Source: Actinomadura harenae
GTDB lineage: Bacteria; Actinomycetota; Actinomycetes; Streptosporangiales; Streptosporangiaceae
Assembly (NCBI RefSeq): GCF_003696215.1
Contig: NZ_RFFG01000003.1
Span: 1 to 64,000 of the forward strand
Direction: 5' to 3'
DNA: 64,000 nucleotides
Part shown: one piece after another, positions 8,264-16,972 of the stretch
How positions within the stretch are numbered: the first letter of the stretch is position 1
How the letters are laid out: each line of letters opens with the position of its first letter
The notes under the pieces: model-generated
What the model saw: only the letters and a program-made list of their open reading frames with translations
The model's database searches: none
What the model was told of the DNA's origin: nothing
Translations under genes and position numbers: made by a program

Positions 8264-10399
8264 GTGCTCTACGCCACGACGTTGATAATCGGCCTCGTCG
8301 GCACGGCGGTCGCCTTGGCGCTCGCCGGCCGCCGGGTGCTGTTCCTGTGGAACTGGTTCAAGAGCGGCCAGCCCGACCCCGACCGCGTCCTGACGGTGAG
8401 GCGGGACAAGAAGGGTGACGTCGAGGGCCAGGTCGTCGAGGTCATGGGGCAGCGCAAGCTGCTCAAGTGGACCGTGGCGGGCGCGGCGCACGCCGCCGTC
8501 ATGTGGGCCTTCATCCTGTTGATCACGGTCTACCTCGAGGCCGCCGTCGCGCTGCTGTTCGGGCTGGACAAGCACATCCCCGGCCTCCAGACCTGGGGCC
8601 CGATCGGCTTCGTCCAGGACACCATCGCGCTCGCCTGCGCGATCGGCCTGGGCGTCTTCGCGATCATCCGCGTGAAGAACTCGCCGGCCAAGCTGGACCG
8701 CAGGTCCCGGTTCAAGGGCTCGCACACCGGCGGCGCGTGGGTGATCCTCCTGATGATCTTCAACGTCATCTGGACGATGTTCTTCTTCCGGGGCGTCGAG
8801 TGGGCCAACGGCAACCTCTCCTACGGCAAGGGCGCCTACTTCTCCTACGCGGTCGGCCAGCTGTTCAAGGGCATGTCCCACAGCACCCTGGACGTCCTCG
8901 AGGCCGTCGGCCTGCTGCTGCACATCGGCGTCGCGCTGGTCTTCCTGGTCATCGTCGTGAACAGCAAGCACCTGCACATCTTCATCGCGCCGCTGAACGT
9001 CATGTTCAAGCGCCGCCCGGACGGCCTCGGCGCGGTCCAGCCGATGATGAGCAAGGGCAAGCCCCTCGACTTCGAGGAGGCCGACCCGGACGAGGACACC
9101 TTCGGCCGCGGCAAGATCGAGGACTTCACCTGGAAGGGCTACCTCGACATGGCGACCTGCACCGAGTGCGGTCGTTGCCAGTCGCAGTGCCCGGCCTGGA
9201 ACACCGGCAAGCCGCTGTCGCCGAAGATGGTCATCCTCGAGCTGCGCGACCACGCCATGGCCAAGGCCCCGTACATGCTCGCCTCCGAGGAGGAGCGCGA
9301 GAAGTTCACCGACGAGCAGAAGCTCGCCATGCAGGTCGACCGCGAGCTGGTCGCCGAGGACGGCGTGATCCACCCGGACGTCCTGTGGTCCTGCACCAAC
9401 TGCGGCGCCTGCGTCGAGCAGTGCCCGGTGGACATCGAGCACATCGACCACATCCTGGACATGCGCCGCTTCCAGGTCATGATCGAGTCCTCGTTCCCGA
9501 GCGAGGCGGGCGTCATGCTCAAGAACCTCGAGAACAAGGGCAACCCGTGGGGCATGTCCGAGATGAAGCGCCTCGAGTGGATCGAGGAGCTCGACTTCGA
9601 GGTCCCCGTGGTCGAGGACACGATGCCCGAGGACACCGAGTACCTCTTCTGGGTCGGCTGCGCCGGCGCCCTGGAGGACCGGGCCAAGAAGACCACCAAG
9701 GCCGTCGCGGAGCTGCTGCACATCGCGGACGTCAAGTTCGCCGTCCTCGGCCCGGCGGAGGCCTGCACCGGTGACCCGGCGCGCCGCCTGGGCATGGAGT
9801 TCGTCTTCCAGATGCTCGGCCAGCAGAACGTCGAGACGCTGAACGAGGCGGGCGTCAAGAAGATCGTCGCGACCTGCCCGCACTGCTTCAACACCCTCGC
9901 CAACGAGTACCCGCAGATCGGCGGGAACTACGAGGTCGTCCACCACACCCAGCTGCTCGCGCACCTGGTCGAGGAGGGCAGGCTCACCCCGGTCACGCCG
10001 ATCGAGGAGAAGATCACCTACCACGACCCCTGCTTCCTGGGCCGGCACAACAAGGTCTACAAGCAGCCGCGCGACATCATGGCGACCGTCCCCGGCGTCC
10101 AGACGCAGGAGATGCACCGGCACAAGGACCGCGGCTTCTGCTGCGGCGCCGGCGGCGCCCGGATGTGGATGGAGGAGCGCATCGGCAAGCGCATCAACAC
10201 CGAGCGCGTGGACGAGGCCCTCACGACCGACCCGGACACCGTCTCCACCGCCTGCCCGTTCTGCCTCGTGATGCTCGGCGACGCCATCAACGAGAAGAAG
10301 AACGCGGGCGAGGCCAAGGAGTCGCTGGAGGTCGTGGACGTCTCCCAGCTGCTCATCCGCTCCGTCAAGGGCGAGCCCGTCGCCGCCTCGGCCGAGTGA
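8264..10399 (+). CDS. Membrane-bound (Fe-S) oxidoreductase, heterodisulfide reductase/GlpC-like
   Basis: The start is the GTG at 8264, with AGGAGG 9 bases upstream; an in-frame ATG at 8201 has no ribosome site. The 711-residue product has an N-terminal membrane domain of about five helices (NarI-like, residues about 5-260). Two [4Fe-4S] ferredoxin motifs follow: CTECGRCQSQCP near 299 and CTNCGACVEQCP near 377. Two C-terminal CCG cysteine-rich domains are present (CPHCFNTL near 538, CCGAGGARMW near 626). Such proteins pass electrons between a soluble donor, often electron-transfer flavoprotein from acyl-CoA dehydrogenases, and the quinone pool. The beta-oxidation neighbours fit that role, which is an inference. 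Confidence 0.9.
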   Translation: MLYATTLIIGLVGTAVALALAGRRVLFLWNWFKSGQPDPDRVLTVRRDKKGDVEGQVVEVMGQRKLLKWTVAGAAHAAVMWAFILLITVYLEAAVALLFGLDKHIPGLQTWGPIGFVQDTIALACAIGLGVFAIIRVKNSPAKLDRRSRFKGSHTGGAWVILLMIFNVIWTMFFFRGVEWANGNLSYGKGAYFSYAVGQLFKGMSHSTLDVLEAVGLLLHIGVALVFLVIVVNSKHLHIFIAPLNVMFKRRPDGLGAVQPMMSKGKPLDFEEADPDEDTFGRGKIEDFTWKGYLDMATCTECGRCQSQCPAWNTGKPLSPKMVILELRDHAMAKAPYMLASEEEREKFTDEQKLAMQVDRELVAEDGVIHPDVLWSCTNCGACVEQCPVDIEHIDHILDMRRFQVMIESSFPSEAGVMLKNLENKGNPWGMSEMKRLEWIEELDFEVPVVEDTMPEDTEYLFWVGCAGALEDRAKKTTKAVAELLHIADVKFAVLGPAEACTGDPARRLGMEFVFQMLGQQNVETLNEAGVKKIVATCPHCFNTLANEYPQIGGNYEVVHHTQLLAHLVEEGRLTPVTPIEEKITYHDPCFLGRHNKVYKQPRDIMATVPGVQTQEMHRHKDRGFCCGAGGARMWMEERIGKRINTERVDEALTTDPDTVSTACPFCLVMLGDAINEKKNAGEAKESLEVVDVSQLLIRSVKGEPVAASAE

Positions 10400-10410
10400 C
10401 GCCCCTGCCG

Positions 10411-10447
10411 GCGTGACGGCCTGAGCAACAGCGTGACGGCCTGAGCA
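10411..10447 (+). repeat. Two direct copies of a 17-bp unit
   Basis: GCGTGACGGCCTGAGCA occurs at 10411-10427 and again at 10431-10447, directly after the Fe-S oxidoreductase stop and just before its terminator. This looks like a local slippage duplication. Confidence 0.8.
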
Positions 10448-10455
10448 CGACCTGA

Positions 10456-10490
10456 CGGCCCCGATCCGGACCCTTTCCGGATCGGGGCCG
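10456..10490 (+). terminator. Terminator hairpin of the Fe-S oxidoreductase
   Basis: A perfect 15-bp stem (10456-10470 with 10476-10490) with a 5-base loop is followed by TTCGTGTT, a weak T-rich tail. Confidence 0.85.
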
Positions 10491-10570
10491 TTCGTGTTCC
10501 GGACGGCCGTCACCCGACTGTTGTGAAAAGTTCTTCGCGTTCGGGGGCCGCGCCGTACTGTGGGACGCAT

Positions 10571-10611
10571 CGCCCGTATCGGCCCGTCCGCGCCTCGGGC
10601 CGATACGGGCG
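10571..10611. other. Perfect 16-bp inverted repeat in a 290-bp gene-free stretch
   Basis: Arms at 10571-10586 and 10596-10611 are fully complementary around a 9-base loop, and no T-run follows on either strand. The surrounding 10491-10782 holds no credible gene; it also carries GGGGCGTTCGA-type short repeats near 10640. The hairpin could be a U-less terminator or an RNA structure ahead of the ZIP gene. Confidence 0.55.
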
Positions 10612-10782
10612 CCGACGGCCTCGGAAGCGGGGCACACGCGGCGTTCGAGGGGCGTTCGAGGGGCGATCGCGAGGTGCTCGTGAGGCGCTCGCGCGGGGTC
10701 AAGAGATCCCTGGGGAGATCATGGGGGCCTGGGGACGCGGTTCCCGCCCGCGCCGTCCCCCCGCCCTGGTAGGACCGGACGC

Positions 10783-11538
10783 ATGGCGATCGTGATGGCG
10801 CTGGTGTCCCTGCTGATGACCCTGCTCGGCGGGGTCGTCGCCATGCGCGTCCGCGACCGCCGCCACCTCGTCCTCGGCCTCGCGGGCGGGCTCATCCTCG
10901 GCGTCGCGGCGTTCGACCTCGTCCCCGAGTCGCTCCAGCTGACGCACCTGCGCGTCCTGCGGGTGGACGCGCCGATGGTCGGGTTCGCGGTCGGGTTCCT
11001 CGTCCTGCACGTGGTCGAGCAGCTCTCCGCGATCCACCAGGCCCACGAGGGCGAGTACGCGCCGCACCGGCACCCCCACGGCCACGGGCACCCGGGGAAG
11101 GGCGGCCACATCGGGATCCTCGCCGCGTGCGCCCTGGTCGGCCACAGCCTGGTGGACGGCCTGAGCATCGGCCTCGGCTACCAGTCGGGCGGCGACGTCG
11201 GCCTGTTCGTGGCCCTCGCCGTCATCGCGCACGACTTCGCGGACGGCTTCAACACCTTCACCGCCGCGTCCCTGAACCGCGCGGACCGGCGTCCGGCGAT
11301 CATCCTGCTCGGCCTGGACGCGGTCGCCCCGGTCGCGGGGGCGGCCCTGACGCTGCTGGTGACCGTCCCGAAGTCGGTCCTCGGCATCTACCTGGGGTTC
11401 TTCGCCGGGATCCTGCTGTACCTGGCGGCGGGGGAGATCCTCCCCGAGGCGCACAGCCGCCACCCGCGCGTCCTCACGCTGTGCGCGACGGGCGTGGGCC
11501 TGCTCGCCGTCATGGGCATCATGTCCCTCGGCGAGTAG
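10783..11538 (+). CDS. ZIP-family metal transporter
   Basis: This 251-residue membrane protein has about eight predicted helices and the two ZIP metal-path motifs: HSLVDG in helix IV and HDFADG in helix V. A histidine-rich cytosolic loop between helices III and IV (HRHPHGHGH near residue 90) is the usual zinc-binding loop, and EILPEAH comes near the C-terminus. It should import zinc or another divalent cation into the cytoplasm. It is transcribed alone and ends just before a repeat and a hairpin. No zinc-uptake-regulator site was recognised upstream. Confidence 0.9.
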   Translation: MAIVMALVSLLMTLLGGVVAMRVRDRRHLVLGLAGGLILGVAAFDLVPESLQLTHLRVLRVDAPMVGFAVGFLVLHVVEQLSAIHQAHEGEYAPHRHPHGHGHPGKGGHIGILAACALVGHSLVDGLSIGLGYQSGGDVGLFVALAVIAHDFADGFNTFTAASLNRADRRPAIILLGLDAVAPVAGAALTLLVTVPKSVLGIYLGFFAGILLYLAAGEILPEAHSRHPRVLTLCATGVGLLAVMGIMSLGE

Positions 11539-11560
11539 CCCCCGCTCCGGGAGCCGAAAA

Positions 11561-11602
11561 GCGTCCGCGCCGGGGCCGGAATGCGTCCGCGCCGGGGCCG
11601 GA
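11561..11602. repeat. Two direct copies of a 20-bp GC-rich unit
   Basis: GCGTCCGCGCCGGGGCCGGA occurs at 11561-11580 and 11583-11602, between the converging ZIP and ABC-transporter genes. Confidence 0.8.
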
Positions 11603-11612
11603 GAATGCGGAA

Positions 11613-11642
11613 CGGGGCCGTCCCGGGTGGGAGACGGCCCCG
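11613..11642. terminator. Bidirectional hairpin between convergent genes
   Basis: A perfect 10-bp stem (11613-11622 with 11633-11642) with a 10-base loop lies between the stop of the ZIP gene and the stop of the betaine transporter gene. Neither side has a clear T-run. Confidence 0.6.
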
Positions 11643-11664
11643 CTCGTCGCGGAGGTGCCGCGGA

Positions 11665-13437
11665 TCAGGACGTGATCTTGGACATGAAGTCGGGGTTGGC
11701 CTTGAGCCACTCCTCGACGCCCTGCTGCTCACGGCCCTTGTACTTGTTCATGACGTCGTCCTCCAGCGGGAACAGCTGCTGGTCGGTCATCTTGAACTTC
11801 TTCAGCCAGCCAGCGACCTCCGGGAAGTCGGTGCTGAAGCCCTTGCGGGCCAGCATGTACGACTTCTCGGCGGTGCCGAAGGCGCCCTTCGGGTCGGCCA
11901 GCGGCTTGATCGGGAACTTGGCGTAGGCCCAGTGCGGCTTCCACAGCGTGACCACGATCGGCGTGTTCGAGTTCGACGCGCGGGTCAGCTCGGCCAGCAT
12001 CGCCGGGGTGCTGCTCTGCACGAGCGTGAACTTGCCGTCCAGCCCGTACTGCGGCATCACCTTGGTCCGGACGATCTTCATCTCGCCCGCGCTGGGCTCG
12101 ATGCCGACGATCCGGTTCTTGTACCGCGCCGGGTCCTTCGCCAGGTCCTCCACCGAGTTCGCCGGGTCGTCCTTCAGGACGGCCAGCTGCATCGACGCGT
12201 TGTCGTACCAGGGCCCGAGGTTCTCGAGCTTGTCCTTGTACCTGTTGTAGTAGTCCGCGTGCGTCGCGGGCAGCCACGAGTCGAGGAACAGGTCGACGTT
12301 CCCGTTGGCCATGCCGGCGTACAGCGGACCGGCGTCCACCTGCTCCAGCTTGACCTTGTAGCCCTTGTCCTCGAGCGTCCGCTTCCACAGGTGGCTGATC
12401 GCCACATCCTCGTCCCACGGGATGTAGCCGATCGTGATCGTCTTGCCCTTGCCGCCACCGGAGCCCGTGCCGCCCGTCCCGGCGATGCCGAGCCCGGCCG
12501 CGAGCAGCACGACCACCAGCAGCCCGGACAGCGCGAACGCCGGACGCGGACGGTAGTGCAGGACCATGTCCCAGCCGCGGGTGTGGATCCCGGCCGCCTT
12601 GCGCCGGGTCACCGGGTTCAGCCGCTCGCCGAGCGCGCCGGTCAGCCGGTCCAGGGTGATCGCCAGGACGACGACCGCGAGACCGGCGTTCACGCCGCCC
12701 GCGATGTCCAGCTGGGTGATCGCGCCGAACACCTCGGTGCCGAGGCCCTGCGCGCCGACCATGCCGGAGATGACCACCATGGACAGCGACAGCATGATCA
12801 CCTGGTTCACGCCGGCCATGATCGTGCCGAGGGCGAGCGGAAGCTGCACGCGCAGCAGCGTCCGTGCCGGCGGCGTGCCGAACGCGTCGGCCGCCTCGAC
12901 CATCTCCTTGTCCACCTGGCTGATGCCCAGCTGGGTCAGCCGGACGCCCGGCGGCAGCGAGAAGATCATCGTCGCGATGATGCCCGGCACCTGCCCGATG
13001 CCGAAGAAGAACACCGCGGGCAGCAGGTACACGAACGCGGGCATCGTCTGCATGAAGTCCAGCACCGGCCGGACGAACGCCGCGAACCGCGAAGAGCGCG
13101 CGGCCAGGATGCCGACCGGGATGCCGACGACCAGCGCCGCGAGCGACGCCACCAGCACCTGCGCGAGCGTGGACATCGCCGCGTCCCACTCGCCCAGGTT
13201 GTCGATCAGCATCATGCCGAGGAAGACCAGGACGGCGGCCAGCGGACCCCGCAGCCACAACCCGATCATCGCCACGACCAGCGCGAACGCGACCGCGGGC
13301 GGGGCCTGGAGGGCGGCCTCCAGATGGCTGACGAACCCGCCGATCACCACGTTGATCGCGTGGAAGACGGGTTCGCCGTGCTTGGTCAGCCAGTTGACGG
13401 CATCGTCGGCCCATTCGCCGACGGGGATCTTATGCAC
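11665..13437 (-). CDS. Glycine betaine/proline ABC transporter, permease fused to substrate-binding protein
   Basis: This 590-residue protein joins two transporter parts. Residues 1 to about 290 form the ProW/OpuAB-type permease, with the coupling-loop region EAADAFGTPPARTLLRVQLPLA. After another helix, residues about 335-590 form the OpuAC/ProX-type binding domain (ITIGYIPWDEDVA, DLFLDSWLPATHADYY), rich in the tryptophans and tyrosines that cage quaternary ammonium compounds. The binding domain is therefore tethered outside the membrane, as in lactococcal OpuA. The start overlaps the ATPase stop by 8 bp, so translation is coupled. The role is uptake of osmoprotectants such as glycine betaine. 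Confidence 0.93.
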   Translation of the reverse strand: MHKIPVGEWADDAVNWLTKHGEPVFHAINVVIGGFVSHLEAALQAPPAVAFALVVAMIGLWLRGPLAAVLVFLGMMLIDNLGEWDAAMSTLAQVLVASLAALVVGIPVGILAARSSRFAAFVRPVLDFMQTMPAFVYLLPAVFFFGIGQVPGIIATMIFSLPPGVRLTQLGISQVDKEMVEAADAFGTPPARTLLRVQLPLALGTIMAGVNQVIMLSLSMVVISGMVGAQGLGTEVFGAITQLDIAGGVNAGLAVVVLAITLDRLTGALGERLNPVTRRKAAGIHTRGWDMVLHYRPRPAFALSGLLVVVLLAAGLGIAGTGGTGSGGGKGKTITIGYIPWDEDVAISHLWKRTLEDKGYKVKLEQVDAGPLYAGMANGNVDLFLDSWLPATHADYYNRYKDKLENLGPWYDNASMQLAVLKDDPANSVEDLAKDPARYKNRIVGIEPSAGEMKIVRTKVMPQYGLDGKFTLVQSSTPAMLAELTRASNSNTPIVVTLWKPHWAYAKFPIKPLADPKGAFGTAEKSYMLARKGFSTDFPEVAGWLKKFKMTDQQLFPLEDDVMNKYKGREQQGVEEWLKANPDFMSKITS

Positions 13438-14662
13438 GGGCCATCGCCTCCGCCTCGTCCTCGACGATGCGGTTCTCGCCGGTGTTGTTCGCCTGGCCCA
13501 GCGCCGCCAGCAGCGTCACGCGCGGGATCACGCCGAGCAGCCGCCCGGCGCCGTCGCACACGGGCAGCGGCAGGGCGCTCTCGGCGGACGCGCTGAACAG
13601 CTCGGCGACCGGCGTGTCCGGCGTCACCGGCTCCAGCCCGGCCTCGATCACCTCGTCCAGCGTGGTCGCGCCGTCCCGGACGGCCTGGGCCGCCCGCTCG
13701 GCGTACACCGCGCCCATCAGCTTGCGGTCGCGTCCCACGACGAACGCGCCGGCCACCTGGGCCTCGCGCATCGCCCGGACGGCCGCGCGCGGCCCCGCGG
13801 CGGGGTTCACCACGGCGACCGGCTTCTCCATGACGGAGCTCGCCGTCAGGACCCGGGAACGGTCCACATCCGCGACGAACTGCGCGACATAGTCGTTCGC
13901 CGGGTCCATCAGAATCTCCTCGGCGGTGCCGATCTGCATGATCCGGCCACCCCGCATCATCGCGATGCGATCGCCGAGGCGCATGGCCTCGTTGAGGTCG
14001 TGCGTGATGAACACAATCGTCTTGCCGAGCTCGTTCTGGAGCTCCAGAAGGAGTTCCTGCATCTCCCGCCGAATCAGCGGGTCGAGGGCGCTGAACGCCT
14101 CGTCCATCAGCAGGATGCCGGTGTCGGACGTGAGCGCCCGAGCGATACCGACACGCTGCTGCATACCACCGGACAACTCGTGCGGGAACTTGTCCTCCCA
14201 CCCGCCCAGTCCGACGGTCTTCAGGAACTTCCCAGCCTTCTCGTGGCGTTCCTTCTTCGATACGCCCTGCACTTCCAGGGCGTACGCCGCGTTCTCCAGA
14301 ACGGTGCGATGGGGGAAGAGTGCGAAGTGCTGGAACACCATGCTGACCTTCCTCTGCCGCACCTCGCGCAGCTCCTTGGCGGAGAGCTGCGTGAGGTCGG
14401 TGCCGTCGATCAGCACCTGCCCCGAGGTGGGCTCCAGCAGGCCGTTCAGCATCCTGATCAGCGTGGACTTGCCCGATCCGGACAGGCCCATCACCACGAA
14501 GATCTCGCCCTCGCGGACGTCGAAGTCGACCTCGACGACCGCGGGCGTGACGCCCAGCTCGCGTACCTCATCCACCGAGGCGCCGGCCTTCAGCCGGCGC
14601 ATGGCCTCTCCGGCCTTGCGGCCGAACACTTTGTAGACGTTTACCGCGCGGAGTGTGGACAC
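13430..14662 (-). CDS. proV: Glycine betaine/proline ABC transporter ATP-binding protein with CBS domains
   Basis: The chosen start is GTG at 14662, preceded by GAGGAG, and gives 410 residues; the frame is open further upstream but without family similarity. Walker A GLSGSGKST is at residues 59-67, then signature LSGGMQQRVGIARAL, Walker B ILLMDEAFSALDP and a switch histidine in FITHDLNEA. Two CBS domains occupy about 285-410; in OpuA these sense ionic strength or cyclic-di-AMP. It energises the permease/binding protein encoded directly downstream. A long hairpin leader lies between promoter and start, suggesting post-transcriptional control. Confidence 0.93.
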   Translation of the reverse strand: MSTLRAVNVYKVFGRKAGEAMRRLKAGASVDEVRELGVTPAVVEVDFDVREGEIFVVMGLSGSGKSTLIRMLNGLLEPTSGQVLIDGTDLTQLSAKELREVRQRKVSMVFQHFALFPHRTVLENAAYALEVQGVSKKERHEKAGKFLKTVGLGGWEDKFPHELSGGMQQRVGIARALTSDTGILLMDEAFSALDPLIRREMQELLLELQNELGKTIVFITHDLNEAMRLGDRIAMMRGGRIMQIGTAEEILMDPANDYVAQFVADVDRSRVLTASSVMEKPVAVVNPAAGPRAAVRAMREAQVAGAFVVGRDRKLMGAVYAERAAQAVRDGATTLDEVIEAGLEPVTPDTPVAELFSASAESALPLPVCDGAGRLLGVIPRVTLLAALGQANNTGENRIVEDEAEAMARA

Positions 14663-14710
14663 GTTCTCCTCTCTCGTTCCCACGGGCGCCGGTTGGGGCC
14701 GGATGCCAAG

Positions 14711-14768
14711 GCCCGCGTTCAGGGCACCGCGCTGGGTACATACCCGGTGCGGAACCCTGAGCGCGGGC
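14711..14768 (-). promoter_or_regulatory. Long imperfect hairpin in the leader of the betaine transporter operon
   Basis: GCCCGCG at one end pairs with CGCGGGC at the other, TTCAGGG pairs with CCCTGA inside, and GGGTA-CA-TACCC forms the tip. It begins about 50 bases upstream of the GTG start of the ATPase, in the 349-bp gene-free stretch 14663-15011. It does not match a riboswitch class known to me. An osmotic or attenuation-type leader element is possible. Confidence 0.45.
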
Positions 14769-14928
14769 AAGGGAACTCGTCTCGAGTTGTGCTTGTCCGT
14801 GCTTTGCGCTTTTGCGGGGCTCTCCCGGCACGGCGCCGCCAATCAGGATGTCCGATACGGCTGTCAACCAATCGGCGGAGCTGTGCGTCGAGCGAATTTA
14901 CCCGTATATCGAGAAAGTTTCATCTTCA

Positions 14929-14944
14929 AGTGACCTCGGTCACA
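14929..14944. promoter_or_regulatory. CRP-like palindrome AGTGA-N6-TCACA
   Basis: GTGACC-TC-GGTCAC (14930-14943) sits within AGTGACCTCGGTCACA, one mismatch from the TGTGA-N6-TCACA consensus of CRP-family regulators. It lies about 267 bases upstream of the betaine ATPase and beside the dcd terminator, so its target is uncertain. Confidence 0.35.
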
Positions 14945-14960
14945 TTGAGGTTTAGAACGC

Positions 14961-14997
14961 AAAAAGGCCGCCTACGCGTGCGCGCGTAGACGGCCTT
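14961..14997 (-). terminator. Rho-independent terminator of dcd
   Basis: A 15-bp stem with one mismatch (14964-14978 with 14983-14997) and a 4-base loop is followed on the minus strand by TTTTT. It lies 15 bases after the dcd stop. Confidence 0.88.
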
Positions 14998-15011
14998 CCG
15001 GAGTGCTTTGG

Positions 15012-15587
15012 TCAGATCTCCGTGATGTGGAAGTTCACGTAGGACCGCGACGGCGTCGGCCCCCGCTGGTCCTGGTACCGCGACCCGTGGTGGTCCGACC
15101 CGTACGGGTGCTCGACGGGCGAACTCGTCCGGAACAGGCACATCTGCCCGATCTTCATCCCGGGCCACAGCTTGATCGGCAACGTCGCCACGTTCGACAG
15201 CTCCAGCGTCACGTGCCCGGTGAACCCGGGGTCGATCCACCCCGCCGTCGAGTGCGTCAGCAGCCCGAGCCGTCCGAGCGACGACTTCCCCTCCAGGCGC
15301 GCGGCCAGATCGTCCGGCAGCCCGAACACCTCGTACGTCGAGGCCAGCACGAACTCGCCCGGGTGCAGGATGAACGCCTCGTCCGGCGCCACCTCGACGA
15401 GCCGCGTCAGGCCGGGCTGCTCCTCCGCCGGGTCGATGTGCGGGTACCGGTGGTTCTCGAACACCCGGAAGTACCGGTCCAGACGCACGTCCACACTGGA
15501 CGGCTGGACCATCTCGGACTGGAACGGCTCGATCCGAACCCGTCCGGACTCGATCTCTGACCTGATATCGCCATCGGAAAGCAGCAC
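15012..15587 (-). CDS. dcd: dCTP deaminase (bifunctional dCTP deaminase/dUTPase type)
   Basis: The start is the GTG at 15587, giving MLLSDGDIR, the normal family N-terminus, and 191 residues, the normal length; the upstream in-frame extension is not conserved. Signature blocks include [39 protein letters not shown] with the catalytic glutamate region (LELSN), and the C-terminal [12 protein letters not shown] that closes over the nucleotide. The sequence resembles the mycobacterial enzyme, which turns dCTP directly into dUMP and supplies dTMP synthesis. Bifunctionality is inferred from that similarity. Confidence 0.96.
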   Translation of the reverse strand: MLLSDGDIRSEIESGRVRIEPFQSEMVQPSSVDVRLDRYFRVFENHRYPHIDPAEEQPGLTRLVEVAPDEAFILHPGEFVLASTYEVFGLPDDLAARLEGKSSLGRLGLLTHSTAGWIDPGFTGHVTLELSNVATLPIKLWPGMKIGQMCLFRTSSPVEHPYGSDHHGSRYQDQRGPTPSRSYVNFHITEI

Positions 15588-15700
15588 GTCAGAAAGGTAC
15601 CGCCTCCCCGCCCCACCCCGCCGCGCGAGCAACCGACATGCACGCACCCCCACCCGTCCGGTAGCATGTCCCCGTTCGCCCGCACCACAAGGCGAACCAC

Positions 15701-15774
15701 GCGGGTGTAGTTCAATGGTAGAACTTCAGCTTCCCAAGCTGACAGCGCGGGTTCGATTCCCGTCACCCGCTCCA
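15701..15774 (+). tRNA. tRNA-Gly, anticodon CCC
   Basis: A full cloverleaf can be drawn: acceptor GCGGGTG/CACCCGC, D-arm GTTC-AATGGTA-GAAC, anticodon stem TCAGC/GCTGA around loop TTCCCAA (anticodon CCC, reads GGG), and T-arm GCGGG-TTCGATT-CCCGT. The discriminator is T and CCA is encoded at 15772-15774. Confidence 0.97.
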
Positions 15775-15780
15775 CACACC

Positions 15781-15823
15781 AAGGCCCAGGCCAGGGACAT
15801 GCTCCCTGAGCCCGGGCCTTCGT
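15781..15823 (+). terminator. Terminator hairpin after tRNA-Gly
   Basis: AAGGCCCAGG near 15781 pairs with CCCGGGCCTT ending at 15820, with an inner CAGGGA/TCCCTG stem around CATGC. It starts 6 bases after the tRNA CCA end. Confidence 0.75.
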
Positions 15824-15922
15824 CGTTTCGGGCTCCGCCGAGTGCCTTGGGGTGCGAGTTGGCTGTGTGAAGTGGCTGGGGTGGAGGGTGTTGTGGTCTC
15901 GGCGTTGAGGGTCTGAGTCGGC

Positions 15923-16483
15923 TTAGGTGAACGCCCAGGTGATCGGGGCGATCGGGCTGTCGGGGTTGGGGGCCTTGTAGACGATGCCGTTGGCACGCTG
16001 CTTGGCCGGCACCTCGAAGACGGCCCAGCCGCGCACGCAGACTCCTGGCTGGATGTTGCGCGGGCTGACCGGGTACAAGGTGACCTCGTAGTCCTTGGAC
16101 AGCGGCTCCTCAGGCTGGAGGGTGGAGCCGTCGGGCAGGCGCAGCAACCATGCCTGGACGGCCACGGTCGTGAACTGCGTGGTGGACCGTTTCATGCATG
16201 TCTCCACCTCCGCCCCCGCCCATTCGTAGCCGACGCGCGGAAGGTGCCTGCCCGGCAGTGGCTGCCGGTAGGTGAACGCGGTGACGGACGCCGCGATGTA
16301 CGGCGTCGCGGCCGTCCCCGGGGTTCCGAGCTGGAGCGCGGCGGGGGTGCTCGGTGGCGCGGGTGTCGTCGCGGATTCCTGGGGTTTGGACGGGCTGGGC
16401 TCGGCCTTTGGCGCGAGCGGGTTGGAACAGGCGGTGAGGGCGAGGCCGAGGATGGAGAGGACGGCGGCGATCCGCGCGGTCAT
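15923..16483 (-). CDS. Predicted lipoprotein
   Basis: This 186-residue protein has a lipoprotein signal peptide: residues 1-18 are hydrophobic and end in a lipobox, LTAC-S, with the lipidated cysteine at 19. A Pro/Ser/Thr linker follows. The folded part, from about residue 55, has an immunoglobulin-like, beta-rich look (YRQPLPGRHLPRVGYEWAGAEVETCMK, VCVRGWAVFEVP), similar in style to DUF4352-type extracellular domains. It is exported and membrane-anchored; its function is unknown. It opens an accessory stretch of small genes after the tRNA. Confidence 0.8.
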   Translation of the reverse strand: MTARIAAVLSILGLALTACSNPLAPKAEPSPSKPQESATTPAPPSTPAALQLGTPGTAATPYIAASVTAFTYRQPLPGRHLPRVGYEWAGAEVETCMKRSTTQFTTVAVQAWLLRLPDGSTLQPEEPLSKDYEVTLYPVSPRNIQPGVCVRGWAVFEVPAKQRANGIVYKAPNPDSPIAPITWAFT

Positions 16484-16609
16484 GGCGGCTCCTGGGCGGT
16501 GGGTGTGATGCCGATGGGACGCGCCACACCCGAATCTGGTTCATCCGTCGAAAGCGCGCTATGGCTCTCCTCGAGGAGCTTCGGGGAGAACGACGTACTG
16601 TCTCCGGGT

Positions 16610-16825
16610 ATGAGCGAGTCGACGGAGCGAGTCGTCCACATGGTGGGCAAGGTCAAGAACGACGTCGCCATGCCGCTGTGTCACCGGGCCGCCGCTGAGG
16701 ACGTGATCAGCGACGACCCGGCTCGCGTCACGTGCAGGCGCTGCGTGGAAGCCATCGCCGCCGCCAGGGACGCCGAAGAACACTGGCTTCGCGCCCAAGA
16801 GGACCACTATGGCGAGAGCTTCTGA
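16610..16825 (+). CDS. Small putative zinc-binding protein
   Basis: From the ATG at 16610 a 71-residue protein can be read (MSESTERVVHMVGK). It has an LCHR followed 21 residues later by TCRRC, an arrangement that could bind one zinc ion. The acidic C-terminus (ARDAEEHWLRAQEDHY) is probably helical. Similar short CxxC proteins are common in actinomycetes, often near DUF397 or XRE genes. No function can be given. A longer in-frame extension upstream has no ribosome site and overlaps the lipoprotein gene. Confidence 0.6.
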   Translation: MSESTERVVHMVGKVKNDVAMPLCHRAAAEDVISDDPARVTCRRCVEAIAAARDAEEHWLRAQEDHYGESF

Positions 16826-16972
16826 CCAGCCGACAGCACGGCTTTTGATGGGCCCGTGATGTGCACGGGCCCAGTATTCGGCGGCCTTGTGAATGTGGGG
16901 TGCACTCCCCGGGCGGGAGTGGCGGGCAGTCTGGTGTGGCGGGGGCAGGTTGTTGGGCCTGTCACCTTGGGG

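Noticed and set aside
14663..14930. ydaO (cyclic-di-AMP) riboswitch in the betaine transporter leader
   Set aside because: The leader is structured, but I could not find the conserved ydaO junction segments, so only a hairpin is reported.
15674..15697. GTTCGCC-N10-GGCGAAC inverted repeat just before tRNA-Gly
   Set aside because: It is short, has no tail and overlaps the expected tRNA promoter. There is not enough to call it a terminator or operator.
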